From positions 310,001 through 374,000 of the forward strand of contig NZ_CP046654.1 of the NCBI RefSeq assembly GCF_009759685.1: a DNA stretch of 64,000 nucleotides. Direction: 5' to 3'. Below the pieces are notes generated by a model. It was given only the letters and a program-made list of their open reading frames with translations, did no database searches and had not been told where the DNA came from. Positions 8,689-17,174 of this stretch are shown here, in pieces. The DNA is from Acinetobacter baumannii. Lineage in GTDB: Bacteria > Pseudomonadota > Gammaproteobacteria > Pseudomonadales > Moraxellaceae. Made by a program: the position numbers and the translations under genes. Numbering within the stretch: the stretch's first letter is position 1; each line of letters begins with the position of its first letter.

Positions 8689-9925
8689 TATCCTGTTTTT
8701 ATTTGGCTTTTTAGGTATTTGGATTCCACAAGCATTTTGGGCATGGTTAAGCTATCAAGCGTGGAAGTATTCCAAAACGGCTGAAAAAGAGCTGCAAAAC
8801 TTACCAATACCAGAAAGATGGCCAGTCTTAAGTGTTTTGATCCCTGCTTATAATGAAGGCGTTGTGATTGAGGACACTTTGCATGCCATTGCTCAACAGG
8901 ATTATCCGGCAGAGTCTTATGAAGTCTTACTGATCAATGATGGCTCCAAAGACAACACCCTTGAAATCGCAGAAAACCTCGCAAAAATTTATCCTTGCAT
9001 AAAAATTGTCAATGTACCCAAAGGTATGGGTGGTAAAGGTAAATCAAGAACGCTTAATAATGGTCTTCCTCATGCCAAAGGTGAGCTAATTGTTGTTTAT
9101 GATGCCGATAGTACTCCTGAACCCGATTGCGTCCGATTACTTGCCCAAACCTTGTTAGCCGATAAAAAGTTAGTGGCGGTAAATGGCAAAGTCAGAACCC
9201 GTAACTGGCAAGATAGTATTTTGACTCGCTTTATTGCGATTGAATTCATCTTTTTCCAATGGATCTTTCAAGGTGGACGCTGGCAACGTTTTGAACTATC
9301 AACATTAATGGGAACAAATTATGTCATCTGGCGCGATGCTCTAGAGACTTTGGGCGGTTTTGATGAAAAATCGTTAGTGGATGATACAGAAATGAGTTTC
9401 CGAATTTTTATCGGACAAAAACGAATTAAATGGGTTCCCTATGCAATTGGTTGGCAACAGGACCCTCCTTCGTTAAGCGTATTCGTTAAACAGCGCTCAC
9501 GCTGGACTCAAGGTAATTTTTATGTAACACGCAAATATTTACCCGTAGCACTGAGAACTCCATTCCCAATCGGAATTGAAATTCTAAATAACATTATGTG
9601 CTATATCCTTTTTGTACCGGCTTTATTCTGGAGTCATATTACCTTAACGCTTGGCTTACTTGATATTGCAGGTATTTCAGTTCCTGGTCCATTTACACTA
9701 CTGTGGGGACTCTCATTTTGTCTCTATGTAGCACAAATGTGGTTTACGCTTTCTTTAGAAAAAGTTAAACCAGAACTTTACTTTTACTCGGTCTTATCTT
9801 ACGTAAGTTATTCACAAATCTTCTTATTTATTGTGTTTAAAGCCGCGTTCGACATGCTAAAAAATAAAATACAGGGCAACTCCCTTCAATGGTACAAAAC
9901 GGAACGTAGCAAGGAGAAAAAATAA
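8675..9925 (+). CDS. Processive family 2 glycosyltransferase (exopolysaccharide synthase, NfrB/PgaC/BcsA-like)
   Basis: A 416-residue inner-membrane GT2. After one N-terminal TM segment the cytoplasmic domain shows the processive synthase motifs: the nucleotide-binding NDGSKD, the metal-binding DAD, the catalytic-base region VDDTE and the acceptor motif QRSRW. Four or so TM segments follow from about residue 305. A strong AGGAGG lies 9 nt before the ATG. There is no PilZ domain (as in BcsA) and no C-terminal MshEN-type domain (as in NfrB), so any c-di-GMP control must come through a partner. With a UDP-GlcNAc 2-epimerase in the same locus, UDP-ManNAc or UDP-GlcNAc is the likely donor (inference). 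Confidence 0.93.
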   Translation: MAPIDILFLFGFLGIWIPQAFWAWLSYQAWKYSKTAEKELQNLPIPERWPVLSVLIPAYNEGVVIEDTLHAIAQQDYPAESYEVLLINDGSKDNTLEIAENLAKIYPCIKIVNVPKGMGGKGKSRTLNNGLPHAKGELIVVYDADSTPEPDCVRLLAQTLLADKKLVAVNGKVRTRNWQDSILTRFIAIEFIFFQWIFQGGRWQRFELSTLMGTNYVIWRDALETLGGFDEKSLVDDTEMSFRIFIGQKRIKWVPYAIGWQQDPPSLSVFVKQRSRWTQGNFYVTRKYLPVALRTPFPIGIEILNNIMCYILFVPALFWSHITLTLGLLDIAGISVPGPFTLLWGLSFCLYVAQMWFTLSLEKVKPELYFYSVLSYVSYSQIFLFIVFKAAFDMLKNKIQGNSLQWYKTERSKEKK

Positions 9926-11770
9926 ATGAAAAAGACTTTTGATCTTTACCAAACAGCTCAAGTGCTCCTTGCCAGCACCAGTTTTTTGCTTGGCATGTCT
10001 ACTCATGCTTATACATGGAAACTCGACGATATTAGTACCTCGACTAAATATACAGTCGAGCCTCACTTTTTCTATATTGGAAAAGGTGCTGAATGGCAAA
10101 ACATTCAGTTTTCGAGTGACTACTCAACTGAAAATGACACAACAGTACTCGTCAAATATGACGATAAGCTCATTTATAACACTACGCTTAATGGTGATGG
10201 CCAATTCAAATTTAATATTCCTGCCAGCCAGAGCGGTTTTCACCGTTTAGATTTTATTATTCAACAATATGCAAAACCAACGACGCTTAACCAAACAAAA
10301 GAAACATTCTGTACAGAAGATATTGATCACTTAACTTATTTGAGTAATTCCCAACTCGACTTTACGCCTGTTCGAAATGAGTACCGTTTAAAAGATCTAC
10401 CGGACGCTTTATTTAACCCTCAGGCTAGACGACCTACACCTTTTGTCGGGATCTTAAAATATAACCGTAAAGAAATTACCGAAGCCTCTATGTTGGGCCG
10501 ATTAGTAAGTTCGTGGAGCTCCGTAACGCCAATTGAATGGGTTGATTCAGGCCAAACCAATCTAAATCCTGAAACGAACTTTATTATTGAAGTGATTCGT
10601 TCGGCAAGCCCACTCAAAGGAGGAGCCTTAGTACAAATTGCTAAACCGGCTGAAGGTGTACCGACGCTATCTATTACTTATCACACTCCACAAGAGCTTA
10701 CCGCTGCCATTAACGGGCTAATTAATCCAACTTATGTGCAACAGCTTGATACGGGCAGCGCTATTTTTCCAACTACAATTTCAGCACCAACTTGGGCGCA
10801 ATTTAAAAAAATTGATACGCTTGCAGATCTAGGTATTCAGGATTTTCGACTAAATCATGCCGAAAAGAATTTATTTCTTGATTTTCCGGCAGTATGGCAA
10901 CCTACTGATATTCTGCAAGGGCAAATCGCACTTCGTATTCAAAGTGGACTATTACAAGGTTCAAACATTACAGCATGGATTGATGGAGGACTTGCAGGAA
11001 GTATGAAAACGGCGGATCTCGCATCCGACCCTGTAAACCGACAGTTCAACATCTTTGCCAAGGAAATTTCAAATACAACCAACTTTAGCTTAAAACTTGA
11101 AAACTCGGTTATTGCCAACTCTCAATGTTTACCCAATGCTCACGGCTCACTCTGGGTTGATACCGCCAAATCAACGGTAAAACTTCCCCATAAACTTAAA
11201 AATGGTGTTGCCGCTCTTTCAATGACCTTAGCCACCAAGCCAACAATCGCAATTGATGACCAATCCGGGGCATTAAATATTGCCATTATTTTAGGACAAG
11301 TCGCTAAAAATATGCTGCTGACACAAGCACCAATGCCAGTGAACCTAGTACGCTTTTCTCCGACCTCTCCACAAGCAGTGAATGTGAGAGTGAACAAAGA
11401 GATTTATCAGCAACAAGTCTTAATGCATCAAAATATTATTTATGCACCCGCAGCAGCGAATGGCTTTATCGTAAGTTATAACAATAACCGCTTCGATGTA
11501 ATTACAGACTCTGAAAACGGTGCACAAACCTTTATGCATTTATGGGGAAAAATACAGCATAAAATCCCAAATAATGTGACCAAAATGCTAGTGTCTGAAA
11601 ACGGCAATATTTATGTTCTTCAAAAATTAATTGTAGGTAATCAAAAAGCGCCATTAGTTCAGCAATCATCATTCTTTTTATTAGTTGTGATTATCTCTGC
11701 AATTATGATAATAGTGATCTTCTTGTGGTATTGGTTACGACGTAATAATGAAAAAACAGATACCAATTAA
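9926..11770 (+). CDS. BcsB-like periplasmic exopolysaccharide protein
   Basis: A 614-residue protein with an N-terminal signal sequence (ending near THAYT), a long beta-rich periplasmic region, and one C-terminal TM segment near residues 582-603 followed by a short basic tail. This is the layout of BcsB, the periplasmic cellulose synthase partner that guides the nascent chain out of the synthase. Carbohydrate-binding and flavodoxin-like modules alternate in BcsB; sequence here is compatible (for example FNIPASQSGFHRLDFII). The ATG directly follows the synthase stop codon, with AAGGAG inside the end of the synthase gene. The bcsB symbol is not given because no cellulose synthase is present. 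Confidence 0.85.
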   Translation: MKKTFDLYQTAQVLLASTSFLLGMSTHAYTWKLDDISTSTKYTVEPHFFYIGKGAEWQNIQFSSDYSTENDTTVLVKYDDKLIYNTTLNGDGQFKFNIPASQSGFHRLDFIIQQYAKPTTLNQTKETFCTEDIDHLTYLSNSQLDFTPVRNEYRLKDLPDALFNPQARRPTPFVGILKYNRKEITEASMLGRLVSSWSSVTPIEWVDSGQTNLNPETNFIIEVIRSASPLKGGALVQIAKPAEGVPTLSITYHTPQELTAAINGLINPTYVQQLDTGSAIFPTTISAPTWAQFKKIDTLADLGIQDFRLNHAEKNLFLDFPAVWQPTDILQGQIALRIQSGLLQGSNITAWIDGGLAGSMKTADLASDPVNRQFNIFAKEISNTTNFSLKLENSVIANSQCLPNAHGSLWVDTAKSTVKLPHKLKNGVAALSMTLATKPTIAIDDQSGALNIAIILGQVAKNMLLTQAPMPVNLVRFSPTSPQAVNVRVNKEIYQQQVLMHQNIIYAPAAANGFIVSYNNNRFDVITDSENGAQTFMHLWGKIQHKIPNNVTKMLVSENGNIYVLQKLIVGNQKAPLVQQSSFFLLVVIISAIMIIVIFLWYWLRRNNEKTDTN

Positions 11771-12653
11771 AATAACTGCTTTTATTATTTTAATTATATG
11801 TAGTGTAGTGGGTTATGCGGGGTTGTTCAAAAATCATGGGCAACCTCCCATTATTGAGGGTATTTTCTGGCAACCTGACAATGATACTACTCCTCCTAAA
11901 GGAAACTGGCATTACTTAGGAATAAATACTTTTGTTCCCCAATGGTCAGTCGTTGAATCTAAATCTTGGTGGAAAAACTCCAATCTTCCTCAATGGGAAA
12001 AAGCCATTGATTTACAAAAAATTAAACAGCAACCTTGGGCCAAAAATCTTATATTGGGGCTAGCAGGTGAATATAATGAACACGAAGCGCGTGCTAATGT
12101 CGTTGCTTTGGGTGAAAAATCTGCACAAATTATTCAAGAACAAAATGATACATCTTTAAAAGGCTATTATTTTCCAGTAGAAGCCGACCCAACATGGCTA
12201 AGAGTAAGTACCTTAGGACATGTTTTGGAAAAATTACCCTCACCTATTTGGGTTAGTGTTTATAGTGGTGAAAGTGAACCTGAAAACTACGATTTATGGG
12301 TTAAAAGCTGGCTTCCTCAACAAGCAGGCGTTTTTTTCCAAGATGGTGTAGGTGTCGGAGTACGAACTCCCGAACAAGCTAGACGTATTTTAGATCAACT
12401 TGAACAGACACTTGGAAAAGATAAAACGGTTATTGTTTTAGAAGCATTTCGAACCAAGAAAAATGGTCAATTTCGTGCAGCCTATCCTTGGGAAATTATC
12501 TCTCAAATTAAGGCGTATGAAGGGAAAAAAATTTATATTTTTGATGGCCCCCACTATATGGGCCGATGGTCCGTTTATATTGTCGGTCTATGGTATCGAC
12601 TCGTTTATGGCAGCACACCCGCCACCATAAACGAACCCAAAAACTCAAAATAA
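11748..12653 (+). CDS. DUF4434/YbcH-like periplasmic protein, putative glycoside-hydrolase-fold
   Basis: A 301-residue protein with an N-terminal signal anchor (residues 8-27) followed by a soluble periplasmic domain. The segment IIEGIFWQPDND, the Trp-rich WHYLGINTFVPQWS, and the strand-loop pattern (GLAGEYNEH, YYFPVEAD, WVSVYSGE, VIVLEAF) suggest a TIM-barrel as in the DUF4434 family and E. coli YbcH, whose gene neighbours nfrA and nfrB. That assignment is recalled, not searched. It overlaps the preceding gene by 23 bp. A role in trimming, binding or modifying the exported polymer is inferred from position. Confidence 0.8.
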   Translation: MKKQIPIKITAFIILIICSVVGYAGLFKNHGQPPIIEGIFWQPDNDTTPPKGNWHYLGINTFVPQWSVVESKSWWKNSNLPQWEKAIDLQKIKQQPWAKNLILGLAGEYNEHEARANVVALGEKSAQIIQEQNDTSLKGYYFPVEADPTWLRVSTLGHVLEKLPSPIWVSVYSGESEPENYDLWVKSWLPQQAGVFFQDGVGVGVRTPEQARRILDQLEQTLGKDKTVIVLEAFRTKKNGQFRAAYPWEIISQIKAYEGKKIYIFDGPHYMGRWSVYIVGLWYRLVYGSTPATINEPKNSK

Positions 12654-12660
12654 ATGATCT

Positions 12661-13797
12661 CTAGTTATAAGTTCTGGCAATTTCATCTAATATTCGCTGG
12701 GCAGCACGTCCATCACCAAACGGATTTTCAACATGAGCCATTTTTTGGTAATGCTGCGAATCCGTTAAAAGTTTCTCAGCCTCTTCAATAATTTTCTGCT
12801 GATTTGTTCCAACCAATACCCCTGCTCCCACCTCTACCACTTCCGGGCGTTCAGTCGTGTCTCTTAAAATTAAGACAGGCTTATTAAATGATGGGCTTTC
12901 TTCTTGTAAACCACCAGAGTCCGTTAAAATAAAGGTGGAGCGGTCGATAACGGCCAATAAACTTGGATAATCGAGTGGCTTCACAAGATGAATTTGAGCA
13001 TGACTTTTAAATTTATCGTGCACTACATTATGTACAGCAGGATTTAAATGTACAGGCCAAATAAAATGTAAATCAGGATGCTGTTTTGCTAAATACTCAA
13101 CAGCATTACAAATATTCTGAATTCCTTCGCCAAAATTCTCACGGCGGTGAGCAGTTATAAGTACAACTTTATCGTTTTGTTTTAATTCAATTCCGTAAGG
13201 CTCAAGTTGATTTTTCAAACCTGTCTTTTCAGCTATGAGTTTCCTTCCTAAATATACAGCATCAACTACCGTATTTCCTGTCACTGTAATCAATGAAGGT
13301 GGAATCTGCTCATTTAACAAGTTACGCTTTGATTGTTCTGTAGGGGCAAAATGCCATTTGGTAATACGAGAAACTAACTGACGGTTGCCTTCTTCAGGAA
13401 ACGGATGATCTAAATCATAAGAACGTAAGCCTGCTTCGACATGGGCAACAGGAATCTTCATTGAAAATGCAACTAGCCCAGCAGCTAACACGGTTGTAGT
13501 ATCACCTTGAATAACAATTGCATCTCTTTTTTGACCATCTGTATAGATATTTTCAAGTTGCGTTAAGCCATGAATTAAAAGCTGATTTAGGCTTTGTCCA
13601 GCATTCATAATTTTAAGGCGATGGTCAATTTCAACCCCAAAGAAATCTATCGCATCTCGAACTAATTCATCATGTTGTCCTGTAAAAATAACTTCTACCT
13701 GAAATCGTGAGTCTTGTTTTGCTAATAAAATTACCGGAGCCAACTTTATGAGCTCTGGACGAGTACCAAATACAATTGAAATAAAAATTTTCTTCAT
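12661..13797 (-). CDS. wecB: UDP-N-acetylglucosamine 2-epimerase (non-hydrolysing)
   Basis: A 378-residue cytoplasmic enzyme converting UDP-GlcNAc to UDP-ManNAc. Family motifs are complete: GTRPELIKLAPV at the N-terminus, QGDTTTVLAA, HVEAGLRS, FPEEGNRQLVS, TAHRRENFG and TDSGGLQEE. Also called mnaA. AAGGAT precedes the ATG and lies in the end of the upstream gene, so the two are transcribed together. In this locus its product is the obvious sugar donor for the GT2 synthase. Its 3' end faces the synthase operon with a gap of 7 bp and no clear terminator. Confidence 0.95.
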   Translation of the reverse strand: MKKIFISIVFGTRPELIKLAPVILLAKQDSRFQVEVIFTGQHDELVRDAIDFFGVEIDHRLKIMNAGQSLNQLLIHGLTQLENIYTDGQKRDAIVIQGDTTTVLAAGLVAFSMKIPVAHVEAGLRSYDLDHPFPEEGNRQLVSRITKWHFAPTEQSKRNLLNEQIPPSLITVTGNTVVDAVYLGRKLIAEKTGLKNQLEPYGIELKQNDKVVLITAHRRENFGEGIQNICNAVEYLAKQHPDLHFIWPVHLNPAVHNVVHDKFKSHAQIHLVKPLDYPSLLAVIDRSTFILTDSGGLQEESPSFNKPVLILRDTTERPEVVEVGAGVLVGTNQQKIIEEAEKLLTDSQHYQKMAHVENPFGDGRAAQRILDEIARTYN

Positions 13798-13799
13798 TA

Positions 13800-15020
13800 T
13801 TAGAAATCCTTATAAAAAACAAGTTCTACACGAGTATTGTTGTAATGATCTTTTGTATTAACCGGTACGTCTTTAAAATAATTGCCATATAGACGTTCAA
13901 CCCGTAGTTTTATCGGTTGATAATTAAAAGGCTGCCATGAAATGCCTGGACCATATTCAAATAAATTATTGTAATATTCATCTTCGCTATCCGCTAAGCC
14001 ATGCAATTTCACATAAGCCTGCACAGTCCCACTCTCACCCTTATAGAGATTTAAACCTGTGCGTAAGCGTAAGTCCCCAATAACGTTATAGTCCTCTCTC
14101 GAATAAGTCGCGACATTGCCATACAAGTCAGTAAAATAATTATCTAAACAAAGTGAATGATCGCAGTTTGATTGTGAATACCATTCTTGATAACCCGTTA
14201 CACCGCCTACAACACTCTCACGAAATCGCTTTCTATTTCTATCAATCAAGTCATAACTTCCACCAACTTCGACATAGGCTCGCACAGGAATGGAAGTCCA
14301 TGGTTGATAATTTGCCCCCACCCCTAAAGTGGCTGCATTTTCATCAATAATTTCAGGTCGGACCCCACCTTGTGATTGAGTATCGCGGTTTAAATTAAGA
14401 AAGCCATATACTTGGGCTCGCCCGTTATCGATGTTTTTGCCATACCTCATTTTTAAAGGAAAAATAACATCGTCATACCGTGACTCATAAGACGGTGCAA
14501 AATAAATATCTCTAAAATATGGTTTAACTTCTCCCCCACTTAAATTTTTAACTGCCTGAGTTGCTTTAGCAGCAATTTCAGGGTCTGAAGAGGAACTTAA
14601 CTCTTTAAATAAAACCAATGCTTCACGATCTTTTTTCTGCTGATTCAGCAAATAAGCTTCTTGTAATTTTAAGGTGTCATCTTGAGGAGCTAAATTTCTT
14701 GCTTGTCTTAAGCTTTGTAAAGCTTCTTCCCTTTTTTCAAGTCGAATCTGTAAATAAGTAAGACTTTTCCAGACTTTAATATCGGTTGGTGTCAGTTTAC
14801 TAAGCTCAACTAATATTTTTTCTGCTTCTTGCGGTTGAGACTGTTCAATTTTATAAAATCTATCCCATTTATCATAAATAGGGTTACCGGGCTTATATGC
14901 AGGGTCGACTTGCTCTTGTGCATAAACTGAACTTATACCGATCATTCCCAAAGAAGAGATCACTGCTCCCATCAGTAATATTGAATGTGTTATAGAGTTT
15001 ATTGTTTTGATATTTTTCAT
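13800..15020 (-). CDS. Outer-membrane TPR/beta-barrel exporter (NfrA/PgaA/BcsC-like)
   Basis: A secreted protein of 406 residues: signal peptide ending VYAQ, about three TPR repeats (residues 30-165, with helix pairs such as DIKVWKSLTYLQIRLEKREEALQSLRQAR), then a beta-rich C-terminal half of alternating amphipathic strands ending in Phe, as outer-membrane barrels do. The segment YGPGISWQPF and the closing strands recall the C-terminal region of NfrA, the phage N4 adsorption protein. The barrel is small beside PgaA or BcsC, and NfrA is much longer. The ATG at 15020 has GAGGTG upstream; the in-frame GTG at 15026 lies inside that SD and is rejected. Likely the export pore for the polymer. Confidence 0.83.
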   Translation of the reverse strand: MKNIKTINSITHSILLMGAVISSLGMIGISSVYAQEQVDPAYKPGNPIYDKWDRFYKIEQSQPQEAEKILVELSKLTPTDIKVWKSLTYLQIRLEKREEALQSLRQARNLAPQDDTLKLQEAYLLNQQKKDREALVLFKELSSSSDPEIAAKATQAVKNLSGGEVKPYFRDIYFAPSYESRYDDVIFPLKMRYGKNIDNGRAQVYGFLNLNRDTQSQGGVRPEIIDENAATLGVGANYQPWTSIPVRAYVEVGGSYDLIDRNRKRFRESVVGGVTGYQEWYSQSNCDHSLCLDNYFTDLYGNVATYSREDYNVIGDLRLRTGLNLYKGESGTVQAYVKLHGLADSEDEYYNNLFEYGPGISWQPFNYQPIKLRVERLYGNYFKDVPVNTKDHYNNTRVELVFYKDF

Positions 15021-15272
15021 TTTCACCTCTACAGTAAATTAGACTTATTAGGGAGGGCAAGTCTTTGGAATGATCAATAAATATTATAATTAAAAATAAT
15101 AAGTTACATCGTTAAGTTAGGTTAAGGATGTTTTAAAATAATTGTTTAATCTCCATTTTTATTATTGATCTATTCTGTCTTATCCCTAAATTTCCTATAA
15201 TAATGACATATTTTTTGACCAATAAATTGTAAAATTTCATAGCATTTATAAAACATTAATAAGGAAAAACAC

Positions 15273-15974
15273 ATGGCTTTTCCACATCATACAGAGCATC
15301 ATGCCATTCAGCGCTCAGGTTGGCTAAGAGCCTCAGTATTAGGCGCTAATGATGGCATTATTTCAGTGACTAGCTTAATTATGGGGATGGCTGCAAGTGG
15401 GGCAAGCTCACATACTCTATTTATCACTTGTGTTGCCGGGCTCATTTCAGGCGCAACCTCAATGGCTGCCGGAGAATATATTTCTGTTAAATCTCAAGAA
15501 GATATTGAAAAATCAGATTTAGCTATTGAGGCAAAAGAATTAAAAAAATACCCTCAAAAAGAATTGGATGAATTAACTCAAATCTATATTTCTAGGGGAC
15601 TTTCAAAAGAACTAGCAAAGGAGGTAGCTATTCAGCTTACAACTCATGATGCTTTGGGTGCACATGCCCGAGATGAAATCGGTATTCATGAAAATACGGC
15701 GGCAAACCCAATTCAAGCAGCACTCTCCTCAGCAGCTTCATTTTCATTTGGGGCATTTTTCCCCATGCTTGCCATTTTGTTTAGCCCAGAGCATTTAATT
15801 ATGCCAAGTGTCCTTATTACAGGTATCGCGGCATTAGCAATTTTAGGTGCCCTTTCGAGTTATTTTGCAGGCACTTCTAAAATCAAAGGTAGTTTACGTA
15901 TTACCTTATGGGGTATTTTAGCGATGGCTTTTTCAAGCTGGATTGGTTCCTTATTTAATGTCACTCCTTTATAA
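15273..15974 (+). CDS. VIT1/CCC1 family iron/manganese transporter
   Basis: A 233-residue membrane protein with the family signature at the N-terminus (GANDGIISVTSLIMGMA), followed by GATSMAAGEYISVKSQEDIE and a charged cytoplasmic segment rich in Glu/Lys, which in plant VIT1 binds metals. Three further TM segments fill the C-terminal half, giving five in all. Members export Fe2+ or Mn2+ from the cytoplasm or into compartments. AAGGAA precedes the ATG. It is divergent from the outer-membrane exporter gene and has no operon partner. Confidence 0.9.
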   Translation: MAFPHHTEHHAIQRSGWLRASVLGANDGIISVTSLIMGMAASGASSHTLFITCVAGLISGATSMAAGEYISVKSQEDIEKSDLAIEAKELKKYPQKELDELTQIYISRGLSKELAKEVAIQLTTHDALGAHARDEIGIHENTAANPIQAALSSAASFSFGAFFPMLAILFSPEHLIMPSVLITGIAALAILGALSSYFAGTSKIKGSLRITLWGILAMAFSSWIGSLFNVTPL

Positions 15975-16084
15975 GAGAGTTTTTTAAATAAGACTCTTAA
16001 TATTTAAAAATTAAATAGCCAATATTATTTGCTCTTCATTCTATTTTCACGTTATGGTGAAGAGAAAGAATTGAGGTGAATAAA

Positions 16085-17131
16085 ATGAGCCTATTACAAC
16101 AACTTGCAATCAAACATCCAATTTTTCTGGCTCCAATGGCGGGCGTCTCTACTCCTGAATTAGCAGCCGAGGTTTCAAATCAAGGAGGCCTTGGATCATT
16201 AGGCTTAGGAGCAAACACACCACAAAGTGCACGTGAACAAATTTTAAAAACTCAAGCGCTCACGGAAAACCCATTTCAAGTTAATTTTTTCTGTCATCAA
16301 TCGACTGAGCTTAATGTAGAAAAAGCAAAACTATGGCTTGATTACCTACGTCCTCATTTTGAAAAATTTGGTGCTCAACCGCCCCAAGAATTACACTGTA
16401 TCTATCCAAGTTTTTTAGACAATGATGATTTTTTAAATGTTGTTTTAGAAACTAAGCCAAAAGCAGTAAGTTTTCACTTTGGTATTCCGCATCCGCATCA
16501 AATTAAAGCTTTAAAAGAGGCTGGTATTTTGACTATGGTTTCGGCAACTAATTTGATCGAAGCTCAAGCTATTGAGGCAGCGGGTATCGATATTATTATT
16601 GCCCAAGGGATTGAGGCAGGCGGACATAGAGGGATTTTCAACCAAACTTTTGATGGGGCAATTAAAACTAGTGACTTGGTTCAACTGATTGTGCAGCACT
16701 GTACACTTCCGGTTGTCGCCGCAGGTGGCATAATGACTGGCTTACAAGCCAAACATATGTTGGGCTTAGGCGCAGCCGCAGTCCAATTAGGGACAGCATT
16801 TGTTCAATGCCAAACTTCAAATGCTTCTGCCGAATATCGCAAAGCCCTATTTAGTAAACCTGTAACACAGATTAGTGCTAGTCTTTCTGGACGCCCTGCT
16901 CGGGGGATACTCAACCATTGGCATACAAAAATTGATTCACCTACTCGCCCTGTACAACCCGAATATCCTTATACCTATGATTTAGCAAAGCAACTAAATG
17001 CTCTTGCAAGCAAACACCAAGATTACGGTTTTGGTGCTTTTTGGGCAGGAAGTAACGTTGCACAAATACGTGAACTTGAAGCACCTGATCTGGTTAATCA
17101 ACTGGTCGTTGAAATGCTAGACAATGAATAG
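16085..17131 (+). CDS. Nitronate monooxygenase (2-nitropropane dioxygenase family)
   Basis: An FMN-dependent TIM-barrel enzyme that oxidises alkyl nitronates such as propionate 3-nitronate. The N-terminus has the family start HPIFLAPMAGVSTPELAAEVSNQGGLGSLG (given in parts: LAPMAGVSTPELA, then GGLGSLG). Phosphate-binding and catalytic segments follow: AQGIEAGGHRG with its conserved His, VVAAGGIMTG and GAAAVQLGTAF. The ATG at 16085 is chosen because GAGGTGA lies 6 nt before it; an in-frame GTG at 16076 falls within that SD. The gene ends at a hairpin shared with dusB. Confidence 0.92.
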   Translation: MSLLQQLAIKHPIFLAPMAGVSTPELAAEVSNQGGLGSLGLGANTPQSAREQILKTQALTENPFQVNFFCHQSTELNVEKAKLWLDYLRPHFEKFGAQPPQELHCIYPSFLDNDDFLNVVLETKPKAVSFHFGIPHPHQIKALKEAGILTMVSATNLIEAQAIEAAGIDIIIAQGIEAGGHRGIFNQTFDGAIKTSDLVQLIVQHCTLPVVAAGGIMTGLQAKHMLGLGAAAVQLGTAFVQCQTSNASAEYRKALFSKPVTQISASLSGRPARGILNHWHTKIDSPTRPVQPEYPYTYDLAKQLNALASKHQDYGFGAFWAGSNVAQIRELEAPDLVNQLVVEMLDNE

Positions 17132-17142
17132 GTAAAAATTCC

Positions 17143-17174
17143 AAGCAACCAGTCTCTGTACTGGTTGCTTTATT
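17143..17174. terminator. Bidirectional terminator between nitronate monooxygenase and dusB
   Basis: A perfect 10-bp stem (17143-17152 with 17161-17170) between two convergent genes. T-rich sequence follows on the plus side; the minus side is less T-rich. Confidence 0.82.

Noticed and set aside
7052..12653. Call the operon a cellulose (bcs) locus
   Set aside because: There is a BcsB-like protein, but no PilZ-bearing BcsA, no BcsZ or BcsC, and the presence of a UDP-GlcNAc 2-epimerase points to an N-acetyl-sugar polymer.
16076..16084. GTG start for the nitronate monooxygenase gene
   Set aside because: The GTG is part of the GAGGTGA ribosome-binding site for the ATG at 16085.
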